Source: Simmondsia chinensis (taxonomy: Eukaryota; Streptophyta; Magnoliopsida; Caryophyllales; Simmondsiaceae). From it: a stretch of DNA of 64,000 nucleotides. The stretch is from NCBI GenBank assembly GCA_018398585.1, contig JAGTTD010000005.1, forward strand, positions 39,496,750 through 39,560,749. Direction: 5' to 3'. Shown one piece after another: positions 1 through 10,432 of the stretch (its first letter is position 1; every line of letters begins with the position of its first letter). Under the pieces are notes generated by a model. That model did no database searches. It was not told the DNA's origin and saw only the letters and a list, made by a program, of their open reading frames with translations. Both the position numbers and the translations under genes were made by a program.

Positions 1-4
1 TATA

Positions 5-141
5 AGGTTGGGGGTATTCGGAAATAGCCTCTCGGTAGGGTTACACTCTAAAGAGATAAGACTACCTACATCCACCCTTCCAAACTCTGCTTAGGCGGGA
101 GTCTTCGAGGCACTTGGTCTGTTGTTGTTGTTATTGTTATC
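5..141 (+). mobile_element. RTE-LINE/Au-type 3' tail copy
   Basis: Begins GGTTGGGGGTATTCGGAAA, continues with the diagnostic blocks 'agactacctacatc' and 'ggcgggagtc', and ends in a TTG-rich simple tail. This is the same module found at the 3' end of the RTE LINE at 4685-5518. With no head visible it is either a 5'-truncated LINE or a SINE tail. Confidence 0.75.
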
Positions 142-699
142 GTATAAATTTTAAGTGGGCCCCGTGTCTGGGCTTAACTCCCACAATACCCCGTCGGTCT
201 GCTACCCCGCAGCTAGCGTGGGTGGGCCTTGTGGGGGTCGTCTGGGCTGTTGAGGCCCGGATTGCTGAGTAATTGGGCCTCTCTTCCTGGGCCTGAGCAC
301 CAATGGGCTTCTCAGTCACCATCCATGGCTTCCCTATCCCTTCCCGATCAAATCGCTTCTCTTTCTACTCTCTCTCTAAAACACTGTCTGATCCACTGCA
401 CAACACCATCCTCGACCTGCGATTCTCACCATAGGACCCGAGTTCTTGACCCGACCCGAACCCGAGGATTGCATGTTGCGGTGCGATCACTGTTTGATTT
501 CAACATTACCAGGATTCTCCGCAGTGAGATCGAATATTAGTCCAGGTATGTGGATTCTGATCAGGTAGTGATTTCATTTTGTTTCGTAATGATTGAAATT
601 TCAAATTCAGAAATGTTATTGTTGAGGCAACAATTATCCGGGATGCTTAAGCTGATCAGTGAGCTAAGCGATGGTTAAAAATACGTATGGCCGACATGT
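142..699. other. Intergenic, one exon-like ORF, no supported gene
   Basis: A 71-codon open frame starts at ATG 326 and runs to the TAG at 538-540; a CAG|GTATGT donor-like site follows at about 545. The peptide (MASLSLPDQIASLSTLSL...) is not one I recognise and no continuation exon is convincing, so it is not called as a gene. Confidence 0.3.
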
Positions 700-997
700 T
701 AGGTGAGCGGACCACAACGAAGCACAACGAAGCTAATTCACAATGCTCCTAGAATTAAATGTCTGTTATTGTTGTTGCTTTATTGTTGTTTGCATGTCTA
801 ATACTTCTTTATTTGTCTTGTCTTAGATTTTATAAATATTGTTTTATTTTTGCTTTTTAAGTGTTGGGCTTTTGGAAACAACCTCTCTTCAGAGCTGCAT
901 CTTGTAGGGTAAGACCGCATATATCTCATCCGCCTTAGGCCCTGCCTTGGCGGGAGCCCTTTGGAGCACTGAGTTTGTTGTTGCTGCTGCTGCTTAA
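700..997 (+). mobile_element. 5'-truncated RTE LINE 3' UTR with Au-type tail
   Basis: The tail module (860-997, ending in TTGTTGTTGCTGCTGCTG) is preceded by a T-rich stretch with 'ctgttattgttgttgctttattg'-like blocks. A very similar stretch precedes the tail at 48.5-48.7 kb. The conserved upstream part shows these are truncated LINE 3' UTRs rather than SINE heads. Confidence 0.65.
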
Positions 998-1504
998 GCT
1001 GATAGGTGAATACGTAAAAATAAGTTATGGTACATGATAAAATAGTATTTTACAGGTGTTTTTTATTAAAAATAATTTAAATAATTTTCTATTTCTAATA
1101 GATGATAGGAGTATCGTGTCCCCCTCTCCAATATCATTACGAAAAGGGAATTAGAGTTGTGAAGGAAATACGTGGAATGATGCGGAGCGTGGTGGATTAA
1201 TGCAATCCATCGGGGCAAATAAGAAAAAAGTACTAAAATATATACGATGGGAGTTGCTTTACCCATTGTCAATTGGTTTAAGAATGGAACCGTCTTTGAT
1301 GTGTATCATTGTATTAGGGATTTTAGGAGGAAGAATGAAGTATTAGGAGTGGGAGTTTGAGAGAGAAGAGAATTTAGTTTTATTATTCATGTTGAGTAAA
1401 TTGATTACAATGCTAACCCACTTAGCCAGCAATCTAAATAGCAAACTCAACAATCAATGTAATAAAGAATTGGCGGCTAAGCATTTTGATTGTATCATTT
1501 TGTA
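998..1504. other. Gene-free AT-rich stretch
   Basis: No open frame with gene-like content. Contains the phrase 'ccattgtcaattggttt...ggaacc' (about 1262-1290), which recurs at about 39.2 kb, 39.75 kb and 50.15 kb and marks a dispersed repeat. Confidence 0.4.
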
Positions 1505-1745
1505 ATCTATTTCACCCGAATGCCCATATTGAGCTTGAAGCGTAGATAATGTATAGGTCCACCTTATATTTGTGCTTAAATTATAATACTAATATCAAAA
1601 TTAATAAAAGAGTTGGGGCTGTTGGATTCAAACTCATGATACCTCGGTCAACAAAGCTCTGATATTATATCAAGAAATAAACATTGTCAAAAGTTTAAGG
1701 TAACGGGCGGAGACCCAATAATAGTTTATACTCTAACATTTGTAT
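1505..1745 (+). repeat. Dispersed repeat with GATTCGAAC-like motif
   Basis: Contains the ordered blocks 'gaatgcccat', 'gcttgaagcgtagataatg', 'ggcccacct'-like, 'tgcttaaattat', a 'gattcaaactcatgat' block and a terminal 'actctaaca'. The same blocks recur at 22.0, 36.1-36.4, 44.9-45.2 and 62.5-63.1 kb. The motif resembles a pol III box B on the opposite strand, so a SINE-like origin is possible. Confidence 0.55.
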
Positions 1746-1786
1746 CTACAAAAATTTGGCTAAACAAGGAGAAGTTATTGAATCAT

Positions 1787-2556
1787 AATTTTGTTGGGAA
1801 TAATTCATAAATCGAGCACAACGGAAGCGAAAAACAACAAAAATAAACACACCTTATTTTTACGTGGAAACCCACTTTCAACTAGATGGTAAAACCACGG
1901 GACCCAAAGGGGTACCAAATCCACTATGAAATTTAGGAATTACAATCTCCAATCGTAACCCCCCAAAACCCCATATTACAATCACTCTCAACACATGTGA
2001 CTATTAAATGGTAAGTCACCAATCCTCTCCCAATGTAGCTTTGAACGACAAGCCACAAGCCCTCGAATCAATGCAGCTTTGCACGGCAAGCCACCAGCCC
2101 TCCTACAATGTAGCTTTGGACAGAGGAAGCTACAAAAACTCTCTTCAACATTCTCAATCAAGGCACCCGAGTATGACTCCCTTCATACTCGGATGAACCC
2201 CACTCAACATTTCAACAAAACAACCTCATAAACATAAACACAAACACTCAACAATTATTTTTACACTCTCCCCCTACCCAGGTACCCCCGGGCACCCCAT
2301 TACAAACCCCAACTCACTCTACATTTTCTCTACACTTCTCCCCAATTCTACATTTCCTACCCCTCTATTTATAACAAAACACCAAAGCAAAAGGATGACA
2401 CAAGACATACTAGTTTACTTGTTGAAGTAAACCTTCCAACCTATACTTATACCCTATAACTTATACAACTGAACTGCCCATTTTTCCTTTCTTTTTCATC
2501 TTTTTCACTTTTACATATAATTAATTTTGAGGTAAAAAAATATGCCCAACAAATTT
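1787..2556. mobile_element. Solo LTR with 5-bp TSD
   Basis: The 760-bp unit 1792-2551 starts TGTTGGG and ends CCCAACA, a perfect 7-bp terminal inverted repeat of LTR type. It is flanked by identical AATTT at 1787-1791 and 2552-2556. No internal region or second LTR adjoins it, so this is a solo LTR left by unequal recombination. The phrase 'tttttacgtggaaaccc' inside it is typical of plant Copia LTRs; the superfamily is an inference. Confidence 0.8.
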
Positions 2557-4242
2557 TACCCTTGATCAAAACAAATGTCAAAAAGAATAATTTTATACTC
2601 GAACATTTATATATGGGAAGCCATAGCACTACCCTCTTTCAAATTTTCTGTTTGGGTGTCGAGAAAGTGTGAGAGAAGAGAAAGAAGAGAAATATTATGG
2701 TAATCTGAGGAGGGAAACTAAGTTGAATGATGTTTTTGTTAACATGGTATTTAATTTGTATTCTGTACATGCTAAGTTTGAGTTGTTTGGAGTTTTGACC
2801 ATCCCTGTGCTTATAATTGAGTAAATGCTCTATCTCTTTAAAGAAGACATGGAATTGTGCTTGATGTTTTTGTTTTTTGTTGAATGATGAAGTAATTGAG
2901 ATGGTTATAGAGTAGTTCATTCAGGAAATTTGTATTTGGAAGCTTATATTAATTAAATTTTATAAGAATTCATTTGGTATGAGAAGATGAGATTAACTGG
3001 GATGTATGTTTGTCTATGTTTATGGATATCATTTTTCGGTACCTTTTATCAGATGTAGAATTTGATATAGTTGCAATAACATGGTTCAAATTGGTACACG
3101 AAATTAACCTAGTAGATTAATTTTCCTACCTTATATCACAAGAAAATGGTGTCATTGTGCAATGCCATCTATATTCCTTTATCAATAGAATACAACTAAA
3201 CCCTTTATTTAATAGATTTTGAGCTGGCCATTACGTTATACTGTATTCTCTAGCTTTGAAGCTAAAGTTGTCTTTTCGGGGAGTTGGAGCGGAAGCAGAT
3301 CTGATCAGTCTCATGATGTAGTGAATTCTTTTTTGATTGTCCACTAAAAAGGTGGAAAGTAAAAGTAGTTTGTTTAATACAAGATTATCGTTGAAACATG
3401 TCATGTAAAGTCTGTGATACTGTGCTTTTTTAGCACTGTGATTGCAACCAAAACTTCACCGTGAACCGTGGTTCATTCCATTCTAAATGTTGTGTTTTTC
3501 TGCTCCTATTGGTGTCAAATTGGGTTTTTTTGAGAAGTATTTGGTGATGTGATTTTAATCTTTATCTTATCTCCTTTGACATTCTTGCCAGTTTCAAGTT
3601 TCAATTTCCTTACTGTCAAGGTCTGTCCTGGTGAGCAGGTTATTAGACTAACAGGCAACTGGAGAGAAAGATGATCTCAAAATTGAAGCAGCAATGTTAG
3701 ATAATCGTGTGTCTCTTTCAAGACTTGGGAATGATGCTGAGGGCAATTAAAGGTCCGCCCAATACTTTTGAGGCCCAAAGCAAGTTTTCATTAGCGATCC
3801 CTTTTTCTGTAACAGAACATAATCCACTTTATTATGATACTAGCTAATATGTGGGTGCTTTATATGATAGATGTACATTCACGTTTATAATGTATTGTAC
3901 ATGGGTCGTTATTTCTCCTAGTATGATGAACGGTAACATGCTGTAATTAATTTTCAAAAGGGCCCCTAACAAATCGAGGGCCTCAAGCGATTGGTTTATT
4001 TGCTTGGGGTCTTGATCCGCAAGTGGAAATTATATCAGTTTACCTGTTTATATGTATGAAGGTGAGCAATCTGATGTGCCGGAGCTTGCTCGGTTAGCAT
4101 GGCGTGATTGTTTTGAGATGTACAATACGTACAGCTTTAGCGGAATGGGTTGCCTCCAACACTAACCTGGGGCATCACTTGAGGTATATGCCTCTTTCCT
4201 TCGTGTTTAAATTTTCCACTTGCACGTTAATGATCTCTACGT
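2557..4242. other. Gene-free stretch
   Basis: AT-rich. Short exon-like open frames lie at about 3666-3750 and 4060-4150, but each is followed by a stop and has no family I recognise. No RNA gene seen. Confidence 0.3.
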
Positions 4243-4450
4243 AGGGATAGTAGTGGGGCAAGGCAGGTGTTGGGAGTGCCTCCTCCATACCCACCACCCA
4301 AATTCAAACTCTTATCTGTCCCATTATCCGCCACGGGTATAAAATGCATACTTATATTTGCCCCGGCAGGTAGAAACTGTACCCATACCCGCCCAACTAG
4401 CCATGGGTATCCATTACCCACCCTATGTACCCACTCCATATTGCCGCGCC

Positions 4451-4487
<37 letters not shown>
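4243..4487. repeat. GGGTA/TACCC-rich repeat ending in poly(C)
   Basis: 4243-4447 is rich in 'tacccaccac', 'cccatacccg' and 'gggtatccattaccc' blocks and resembles 8136-8285 in style. It ends in an uninterrupted run of 36 C at 4452-4487, then an A-rich stretch. Confidence 0.5.
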
Positions 4488-4489
<2 letters not shown>

Positions 4490-4684
4490 CCCAAAAAACA
4501 AAAAAAATATGTGTGGAAATAGATTATCCATACCTATCTATATTGCTTTTTTTTCTGTTTTTTTTAGAGCACAACCTATATTAATTATTTAATATTATCT
4601 TTAAAAATTCAATTATATTTGGTTATAACGTTAATAAATAATTAAATTTAAGTTCATATTTATTAATTTGAAAGTTAATTAGAT

Positions 4685-5518
4685 ACAACAAACCCAGTGC
4701 CTTCATGGGCTCCCGCATAAGTAGGGTCTGGGGGGTAGATGTACGGAGCCTTCACCCTTCAGGGGACTACCTTGAAGGGAGGCTGTTTCCGAGGACCCCC
4801 AGCCTGAAAAGCTGGTCCGCAGCAATCATCCAAAGACTTGGCAACTGGAGGAGCAACAAATGCATGAGTATGCCCCCCCCCCCCCAAAAAAAAAAAGGCC
4901 GAGCAAAAACAGCAGACTCAAAGAATGCCGCATAGGCATCGATCACAGATAAGGTGAGATAAAGAAAAGGGTATAGATAGAGGATAGAGATAGAGGTAGA
5001 AGAGATAAAGAAAGAGAATGAGAATGAGATAGGGATAGATAAGGTAGAGACAAAGATAAGGATAAGGATAAGGATAAAGATAAGTAGGCAAGCAGCAAGT
5101 ATCAACACATGAAATCCTGAACACAACCTACGTGCGCCAAGAGGACCTAGCACTAGTAAGCTGGACTACCCTACTCCAACCGGATCATCTAATACCCCTA
5201 TGCTAGTCCTCCATTGGGCCCTATCTAAGGCCATCTCCTCCCGAAGGTTTAGGTGGGTGAGGTCTTGTCGGATCGTCTCAAGCCATCTCTTCTTTGGTCT
5301 GCCTCTGCCTCTGCCTCTGCCTCTTCTGCCTAATGCAGTAAGGGGCTGTTCGCATCTCCTGACTGGAGTGTTGTCCGGTCTCCTTCTGACATGTCCGAAC
5401 CACCTTAGACGTTGCTCCCTTAATTTATCTTCAATGGAGGCTACGCCCAATTTGCCTCTTATGATGTCGTTTCTGATCCTATCCTTTCTTGTGTGTCCGC
5501 ACATCCACCTTAGCATTC
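4685..5518 (-). mobile_element. RTE-clade LINE, 3' part (RT C-terminus, 3' UTR, Au-type tail)
   Basis: The minus-strand frame ending at 5166 gives [16 protein letters not shown]..., with [19 protein letters not shown] and RGRPKKRW, the C-terminal signature of plant RTE-type LINE reverse transcriptases. Downstream come a (GGATAA)-rich purine tract (4945-5090 on plus), a C13/A11 tract (4873-4896), and at 4812-4685 the module read on minus as GGTTGGGGG-type...GGGTTTGTTGT. The coding frame continues at 7622 on the far side of the LTR insertion. The LINE is 5'-truncated and cannot be autonomous. Confidence 0.85.
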
Positions 5519-6017
5519 TGTCACGAACCTAAATCCGTGACTTGGATAATTTTTGAGAAAGGACGAGAGAGAGAAAGAGAGAGAAGTAGAGAATTAAGAA
5601 GAGAGGTTAGAGGAAAAGGAGAAGTTAGAGTTAGAGAAGGAGAGGAGGGAGACGGTTAGAGAGGAGAAAGAGAGAGAGAGATAAAGTAAGTTTGTATTTG
5701 ATTTCTTGATGCCAATTACAACACTTCACACATGATTATATAGGGGTTGGGGAGGAGACACACACCCAACACACCTACACCCTAGACCCTTACAATAGCC
5801 CACAAAATTAATTAATGCCTAACCATGCTTTACAATAAGTAATCCTAGCCTACTTCCCTTGTCCCCCAACCGGCTTCCCTCCTAAATTCAAAATTCAAAC
5901 TAAATTTTTACTAATTAATTTTACATTTTTTACATTACATATTTGATACAAACTAATAAAAGCAAAAACGGGTTGATCGGTTCTTGGCTCGTGACAGTCA
6001 CGGCTAGGGTCGTGACA
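5519..6017 (-). repeat. 3' LTR of the nested element
   Basis: 499 bp; TGTCACGAAC... to ...GGGTCGTGACA. Nearly identical to 7121-7616, with a GAGAGA-rich segment near the plus-strand left end. Confidence 0.92.
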
Positions 6018-6953
6018 AACCCTTCCCCTTGAAAGCATCCTTGTCCTTAAGGATGTCATGTGGGTTGATCTCCTTGTGCCAATTCCGATTCTTGGAAATC
6101 GTACGCAACCCAGCATCTCCCCGTCTTCAGGCGTGACACTGTCCGGTTTCAGGTCAAGACACCTATGCGCCCCAGCAGGCCGCTGCGGCGCTGCTTCCTT
6201 CTTCTTCGGGGCCCGGGCTGACACTGTCCGGGCTTGGGTCATGACATTCCTCATGTGCACCCGGTTACTTTGCAGCTCACCACGCTGCTGCTGCGTTTTT
6301 GGTTGCTTCTCTTTGGCCCGAGTAGAGGACTCATTGTAAGACCCTTCTTGTTTGTGCGCAGCCTTCTCTCTTGCCTCTTGCTCATGGTTGCCCAATAGCC
6401 ACTTTTTGTAAGTCAAGGTTGGGCTTGGTGGCTCTTGAATTTCCAGTGGCATCTTGGTAGCGTCTGGCCCTGATTCATGCGACTCATCCTCAAGGGCTGG
6501 TGGTACTGATTTCCTCGTGACATCGCCGCGCCAATCCTGGTGTTGTGGCGGTTCCTGTCTCTCTTCTTGGCTGTCCAGGTGCTCCCGAAGTTCCAAGGTT
6601 TCTTGTGTTGCTTCCGATAGCGATTCAAGCGAAACCTCCTCAATGGGTAGCTTCCCTGATTTTTTCACCGTCTCCATCACCATAGTTGGTTTTACCAATT
6701 TTTCATCGGCCATGACCTCAGCTTGTTCATGGGCAATGTCCATATAGCAACAACCGAAGTATATAGGTTCTCCATGCAAGGACAATGCCGAAATTGCATT
6801 AGCCCTCGATGAAAATCGGATTTTGATTTCCTCAAGAGTACCCCATGGAGAGAAGACCTGGTGCAATACCTTCTCATTGATTGGGTAAAGAACACAAGAA
6901 ATCTTCACCAAAAGTGGAGCCTTGTTGGAAGCTTGAAGAGATTGAGCATACAT
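5895..6953 (-). CDS. RRM-containing ORF carried by the LTR element (PTB-like N-terminus)
   Basis: A 352-residue frame fills most of the interior and runs about 40 codons into the 3' LTR. Residues about 13-75 (LLVKISCVLYPINEKVLHQV, then FSPWGTLEEIKI and IYFGCCYMDI) resemble the RRM of plant polypyrimidine-tract-binding proteins: LL-V-I, LYP---VLHQVFSP-G, and GCC-LDI. The RNP1 region is abbreviated, so RNA binding is doubtful. The rest is hydrophilic, rich in E, Q and K, with no recognisable domain, no zinc knuckle and no Asp protease motif. It looks like a host gene fragment captured by the element, or an element-specific protein that has replaced Gag. Function unknown. The ATG at 6953 is the first in frame and lies about 165 bp inside the 5' LTR. 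That the ORF is intact suggests youth rather than proven selection. Confidence 0.6.
   Translation of the reverse strand: MYAQSLQASNKAPLLVKISCVLYPINEKVLHQVFSPWGTLEEIKIRFSSRANAISALSLHGEPIYFGCCYMDIAHEQAEVMADEKLVKPTMVMETVKKSGKLPIEEVSLESLSEATQETLELREHLDSQEERQEPPQHQDWRGDVTRKSVPPALEDESHESGPDATKMPLEIQEPPSPTLTYKKWLLGNHEQEAREKAAHKQEGSYNESSTRAKEKQPKTQQQRGELQSNRVHMRNVMTQARTVSARAPKKKEAAPQRPAGAHRCLDLKPDSVTPEDGEMLGCVRFPRIGIGTRRSTHMTSLRTRMLSRGRVCHDPSRDCHEPRTDQPVFAFISLYQICNVKNVKLISKNLV
6018..6030 (-). other. Polypurine tract of the LTR element
   Basis: Read on minus: AAGGGGAAGGGTT directly abutting the 3' LTR, where a PPT for plus-strand priming is expected. Confidence 0.75.
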
Positions 6954-7104
6954 TTTATTTTATTTTTATTTTTTTTTTGATTTTGTGATTCAGTAATAAG
7001 AGCAAGGGATTTTTTATTTTATTTTATTTTTATGATGAAGCTTTGGTTCAGCTTAACAATGGCAGCACTGAACTCCTTGTTGTTGCCATACGTGCTCGAA
7101 ACGT

Positions 7105-7117
7105 AGCTCTGATACCA
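7105..7117 (-). other. Primer binding site (initiator tRNA-Met type)
   Basis: On minus, TGGTATCAGAGCT lies 3 nt inside the 5' LTR end (7121). This is the standard plant PBS complementary to initiator tRNA-Met and fixes the element's orientation. Confidence 0.9.
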
Positions 7118-7120
7118 CTT

Positions 7121-7616
7121 TGTCACGAACCTAAATCCGTGACTTGGATAATTTTTGAGAAAGGACGAGAGAGAGAGGGAGAGAGAAGTAGAGAATTAAG
7201 AAGAGAGGTTAGAGGAATAGGAGAAGTTAAAGTTAGAGAAGGAGAGGAGGGAGACGGTTAGAGAGGAGAAAGAGAGAGAGATAAAGTAAGTTTGTATTTG
7301 ATTTCTTGATGCCAATTACAACACTTCACACATGATTATATAGAGGTTGGGGAGGAGACACACACCCAACACACCTGCACCCTAGACCCTTACAATAGCG
7401 CACAAAATTAATAATGCCTAACCATGCTTTACGATAAGTAATCCTAGCCTACTTCCCTTGTCCCCCAACCGGCTTCCCTCCTAAATTCAAAATTCAAACT
7501 AAATTTTTACTAATTAATTTTACATTTTTTACATTACATATTTGATACAAAATAATAAAAGCAAAAACGGGTTGATCGGTTCTTGGCTCGTGACAGTCAG
7601 GGCTAGGGTCGTGACA
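7121..7616 (-). repeat. 5' LTR of the nested element
   Basis: 496 bp; same ends as 5519-6017. The neighbouring PBS identifies it as the 5' LTR of a minus-strand element. Confidence 0.92.
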
Positions 7617-7621
7617 CATTC

Positions 7622-8134
7622 GCATCTCCGCCACCTTCATCTTCTGTGTGTGCTGTTGTTTCATCACCCTGCACTCCGCCCCATACGCCATGGCTGGCCT
7701 CACAACCGTCTTATAGGATCTTCCCTTTAGCTTCAAGGGGAACTTTCTATCACAAAGTACCACGGAGGCCATCATTCACTTATGCCATCCCGCTTTGATC
7801 TTGTAGCTGACATCCTCGTCCACTTTGCCGTTGTGTTGTATCATGGATCCTAAGTACCTGAATCTCTCCTTCTTCGATAGGCCTCATGTCCAATTTTGAC
7901 TTTTTCCCGGCTAGGCGTGGTAGAGGGATCGAACTTGAGTTCCATGTGTTCGGTCTTGGTTCTGCTCAGTCGTAAACCCTTCGACTCTAGAACTCCTCTC
8001 CACAGTTCCAGCTTCTCATTTATCTCTTCCTGCGACTTCCCCACCAGTACTATGTCATCTGCAAAAAGCATACACCAAGGTGCACATCCCTAGATGTGTC
8101 TAGTGAGCTTGTCCATAACCAGAGTGGGTATGAG
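7622..8134 (-). mobile_element. RTE-clade LINE, 5' remaining part (RT core)
   Basis: Minus-strand frames give TLVMDKLTRHI, then CAPWCMLFADDIVLVGKSQE (the RT FADD catalytic box), [30 protein letters not shown], and VVLCDRKFPLKLKG, all in RTE order. They join to MLRWMCG at 5516 once the LTR element is removed. There is a stop just before CAPWC and another near 7776, so it is a pseudogene copy. Homology is lost near 8134, the 5' truncation point. Confidence 0.85.
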
Positions 8135-8135
8135 G

Positions 8136-8285
8136 CAAAGTGGGGCGGGTACCACAATATACCCGTACCCGCTCCATACCTGTGGCGGGTTTTCGTCACA
8201 TGTACCCAACCCGTACCTGCTACCCCCCGCGTCACTTGTATTCACACACGCCCCAAACGGGGCAGATACTCGCGGTTGATAGGTT
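8136..8285. repeat. GGGTAC-rich repeat
   Basis: Alternating 'gcgggtacc' and 'tacccgtacccgc' blocks followed by 'ccccgcg' and 'cacacgcccc'. Similar in style to 4243-4447. The class is not clear. Confidence 0.4.
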
Positions 8286-9129
8286 TTGCCTGCTCTATTG
8301 CCATCCCTGCCTATAGGAAAGCCGTGGTTATGTTGAATCTTGTCAATGTTGAGGCTGTTCAATCATCAATTGATTTAATTTACTCAGTAGGGACTGGCTT
8401 TTGCACTTTTGGCATGGATTATGCAACAAACATACATCCTAATAAAAGGTGCCAAATACCTCAACTATGTTTTACTATAGTACAACGCTCCCCCAAGAAA
8501 AACGAGTTAAGCTACAACGCTTCATGGCGATGCCAAATGGAGCCAATACTTAGCAGATTGCCTTTGTTGTCAATGTTTCTTATTTGGAAAGAGTTTCAGA
8601 TATTTGAAATTCATGGATGTCTTGCACCCGAAATTCATGGAGCTCAATTTAGGGGCTCAAGTTGGTGCTTCAATTGGCATTTGGAAAAACAACCGCCCAA
8701 TGCCTCAAAGAGGCTCCCACTAAGGTAGGGTCCCCCGGGGGGGTGTGGCGGGATAAAAAATGTACAACTTTACCCCCACAGGATGTTGCTTTGAAGAGAG
8801 GTTGTTTCAATTGGCATTTGGAACATAAATTATATGAAACATGTCATTGTTTGTGTTGCTGTTTTCAGTTATGGGTGAAACTCATTTGGACATTACATTT
8901 TCTCAGGGACTTGGATGGCAAGCTTGGGAAGGTTCTTCATGGTTATTTGGAGGCAAGATGGTAAATGATAAATCTTGTGTGTACTCTTTTTTTTTTTGTA
9001 TCAATATACAATGAAAAGGGATAGAACAAAACTTATTCACTGTTGAGGAAATAGCAAGTGTTTTTGCAGCAGTAAAGGATCAGGTCCTCAAATCGAATGG
9101 TAATCGCATGATTTCATATTTCTATTTAT
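8286..9129. other. Gene-free stretch with one LINE tail fragment
   Basis: 8685-8812 is a minus-strand Au/RTE tail fragment: 'aatgcctcaaagaggctccc...aggttgtttc'. The rest contains open frames such as 8096-8728 that cross repeat sequence and show no family I recognise. A short exon-like block VEEIASVFAAVKDQVLKSNG at about 9040-9100 could be a gene relic. Confidence 0.4.
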
Positions 9130-9451
9130 GAGTTACTTACTCCATTGGTCTTTGATGTTTGTATATTTGTTCAAATTGGTCCTTTATCCTTTTTTTTTTG
9201 GTTCAAAATAGTCCATAATGTCATAAGTCTGTATTAAGTTGGTCCTTCATCTTTTCCTTTGTTCAAGATGATTCCTGTTTGTGGCAAGATTGGCCACTCA
9301 TCTAGTGATTGGAATTAGGTAAAAATTAAAAAGACAAGGGACCAATTTTGTCATAAAATAAGACATAATGAATTATTGTGAACAAGAAAAAAGATGACGG
9401 TCCAATTTGAATAAACTTATAAACATTAGGGACAAATGGAGTAAATAACTC
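9130..9451. mobile_element. Miniature inverted-repeat element, long TIRs
   Basis: Left end GAGTTACTTACTCCATTGGT and right end (reverse) GAGTTATTTACTCCATTTGT continue as an imperfect inverted repeat for about 50 bp. The interior is AT-rich with no coding. A TSD is not clear. Confidence 0.6.
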
Positions 9452-10265
9452 TCTTCTATTGAAAGTTGATCCAGTTAACATCATCTTTATTTATGGTCCG
9501 TGACTAACTGATTGCAACTTTGTGGTCCACTCCATATGGAAGATAAATAATCCACATCATTTAATCAATCAGTAAGTTTTTATGTCAATAGGTTTCCTGG
9601 ATTAGGATTATTCTGTTGAACTTTATGTGAGAGGTAGATTATTCAAACTAGCAGTCCTTTTCCAATAGTAGGCTTAAGGTTAATAAGACATGATATGTAC
9701 TTAATAGTTCTATGCTTACCAATAAATAAATCCTTTTGATACCGAAAAGCCATTTTACTCCCGATACAATGTTTCTAAGCGGACTATCAAAAAACTTTTA
9801 GCTCTTATGTGAATGCTTATGAATGGTTTTATGATTATACCCTAGTATGTGATATTAGAAGTCTTGGGTTGGTAAGTTCAAGGATGCAATTTAGCCTTTT
9901 GACCAGAAAATTACAAAATCATTTGGGTCTCATGTCCTTTTCTGGGTTCGAAAAATTTTTTGTTGACCTTTCATTTGATCATAGATTGACGAAATCTTGG
10001 TGGCATGCTTGTGATTGAGAAAGCCAAAACATAGCAATATCCGCTCACTCTTTCTCCTGTGAAATTCAATATGTGGTGTGGATTCTGTTATTGAAATGAA
10101 AAGGAACAAATTAATTGGGTGATTTTTATGCAAGTATACTTAGAAATCTCAGGTGTGGGAATTCAAGCTAGAATATCAGTATTTGTTAATGTTAGAGAGA
10201 GAGAGTGCAATTTTTGTCCTTTTTCAACTTCATTTTACTAAAATACAGTGCTTTTGTCTTTCCTA
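9452..10265. other. Gene-free stretch
   Basis: AT-rich, no gene or RNA recognised; a 69-codon open frame at 9809-10018 has no family signature. Confidence 0.3.
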
Positions 10266-10269
10266 TAAT

Positions 10270-10432
10270 TTGAAGGTGTAGTTAGCGCAATTAGTAAAGT
10301 CTCTGGGGTGGTACCTGAGACCTAGGGTCGACTTTTGCCTTCATTAGGAATGAGGGATTTATGGGGGGTATTTGGGGAGTGTTTCCCCCTTGTGCAACCC
10401 AATGGACTTCTCACCATTTATAAAAAAAGAAT
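10270..10432 (+). mobile_element. tRNA-derived SINE-like element
   Basis: 'gtagttagcgcaattagtaaag' resembles box A and 'gacctagggtcgac' resembles box B. The unit ends in 'ttataaaaaaaga'. A pol III-type head and A-rich end suggest a SINE; the family is not identified. Confidence 0.5.

Larger units (their letters stand above)
5514..7621 (-). mobile_element. Non-autonomous LTR retrotransposon with RRM ORF, nested in LINE
   Basis: Two direct LTRs (5519-6017 and 7121-7616) start TGTCACGA and end TCGTGACA and differ at only about ten positions plus short indels, so the insertion is fairly recent. Exact 5-bp TSD CATTC occurs at 5514-5518 and 7617-7621 and splits the LINE codons for [11 protein letters not shown]. 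The primer binding site and polypurine tract put it on the minus strand. The 1.1 kb interior has no gag, protease, integrase or RT, but has an ORF with an RRM. About 2.1 kb, in the size range of TRIM/small LARD elements. Confidence 0.92.

Noticed and set aside
326..545. Possible first exon of a protein gene (MASLSLPDQ...)
   Set aside because: A plausible donor follows the stop, but no family recognised and no continuation exon found; a frame shift would be needed for the more protein-like reading.
2008..2196. 62-codon frame
   Set aside because: Contained wholly within a solo LTR.
3660..4190. Exon-like open blocks (KDDLKIEAAMLDNRVSLSRL and ELARLAWRDCFEMYNTYSF)
   Set aside because: Each ends in a stop, they do not join in phase in any way I could support, and no family is recognised. 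They may be relics of a dead gene.
8096..8728. 210-codon plus-strand open frame
   Set aside because: It starts inside the LINE remnant, passes through a GGGTAC-rich repeat and ends in a LINE tail; no domain.
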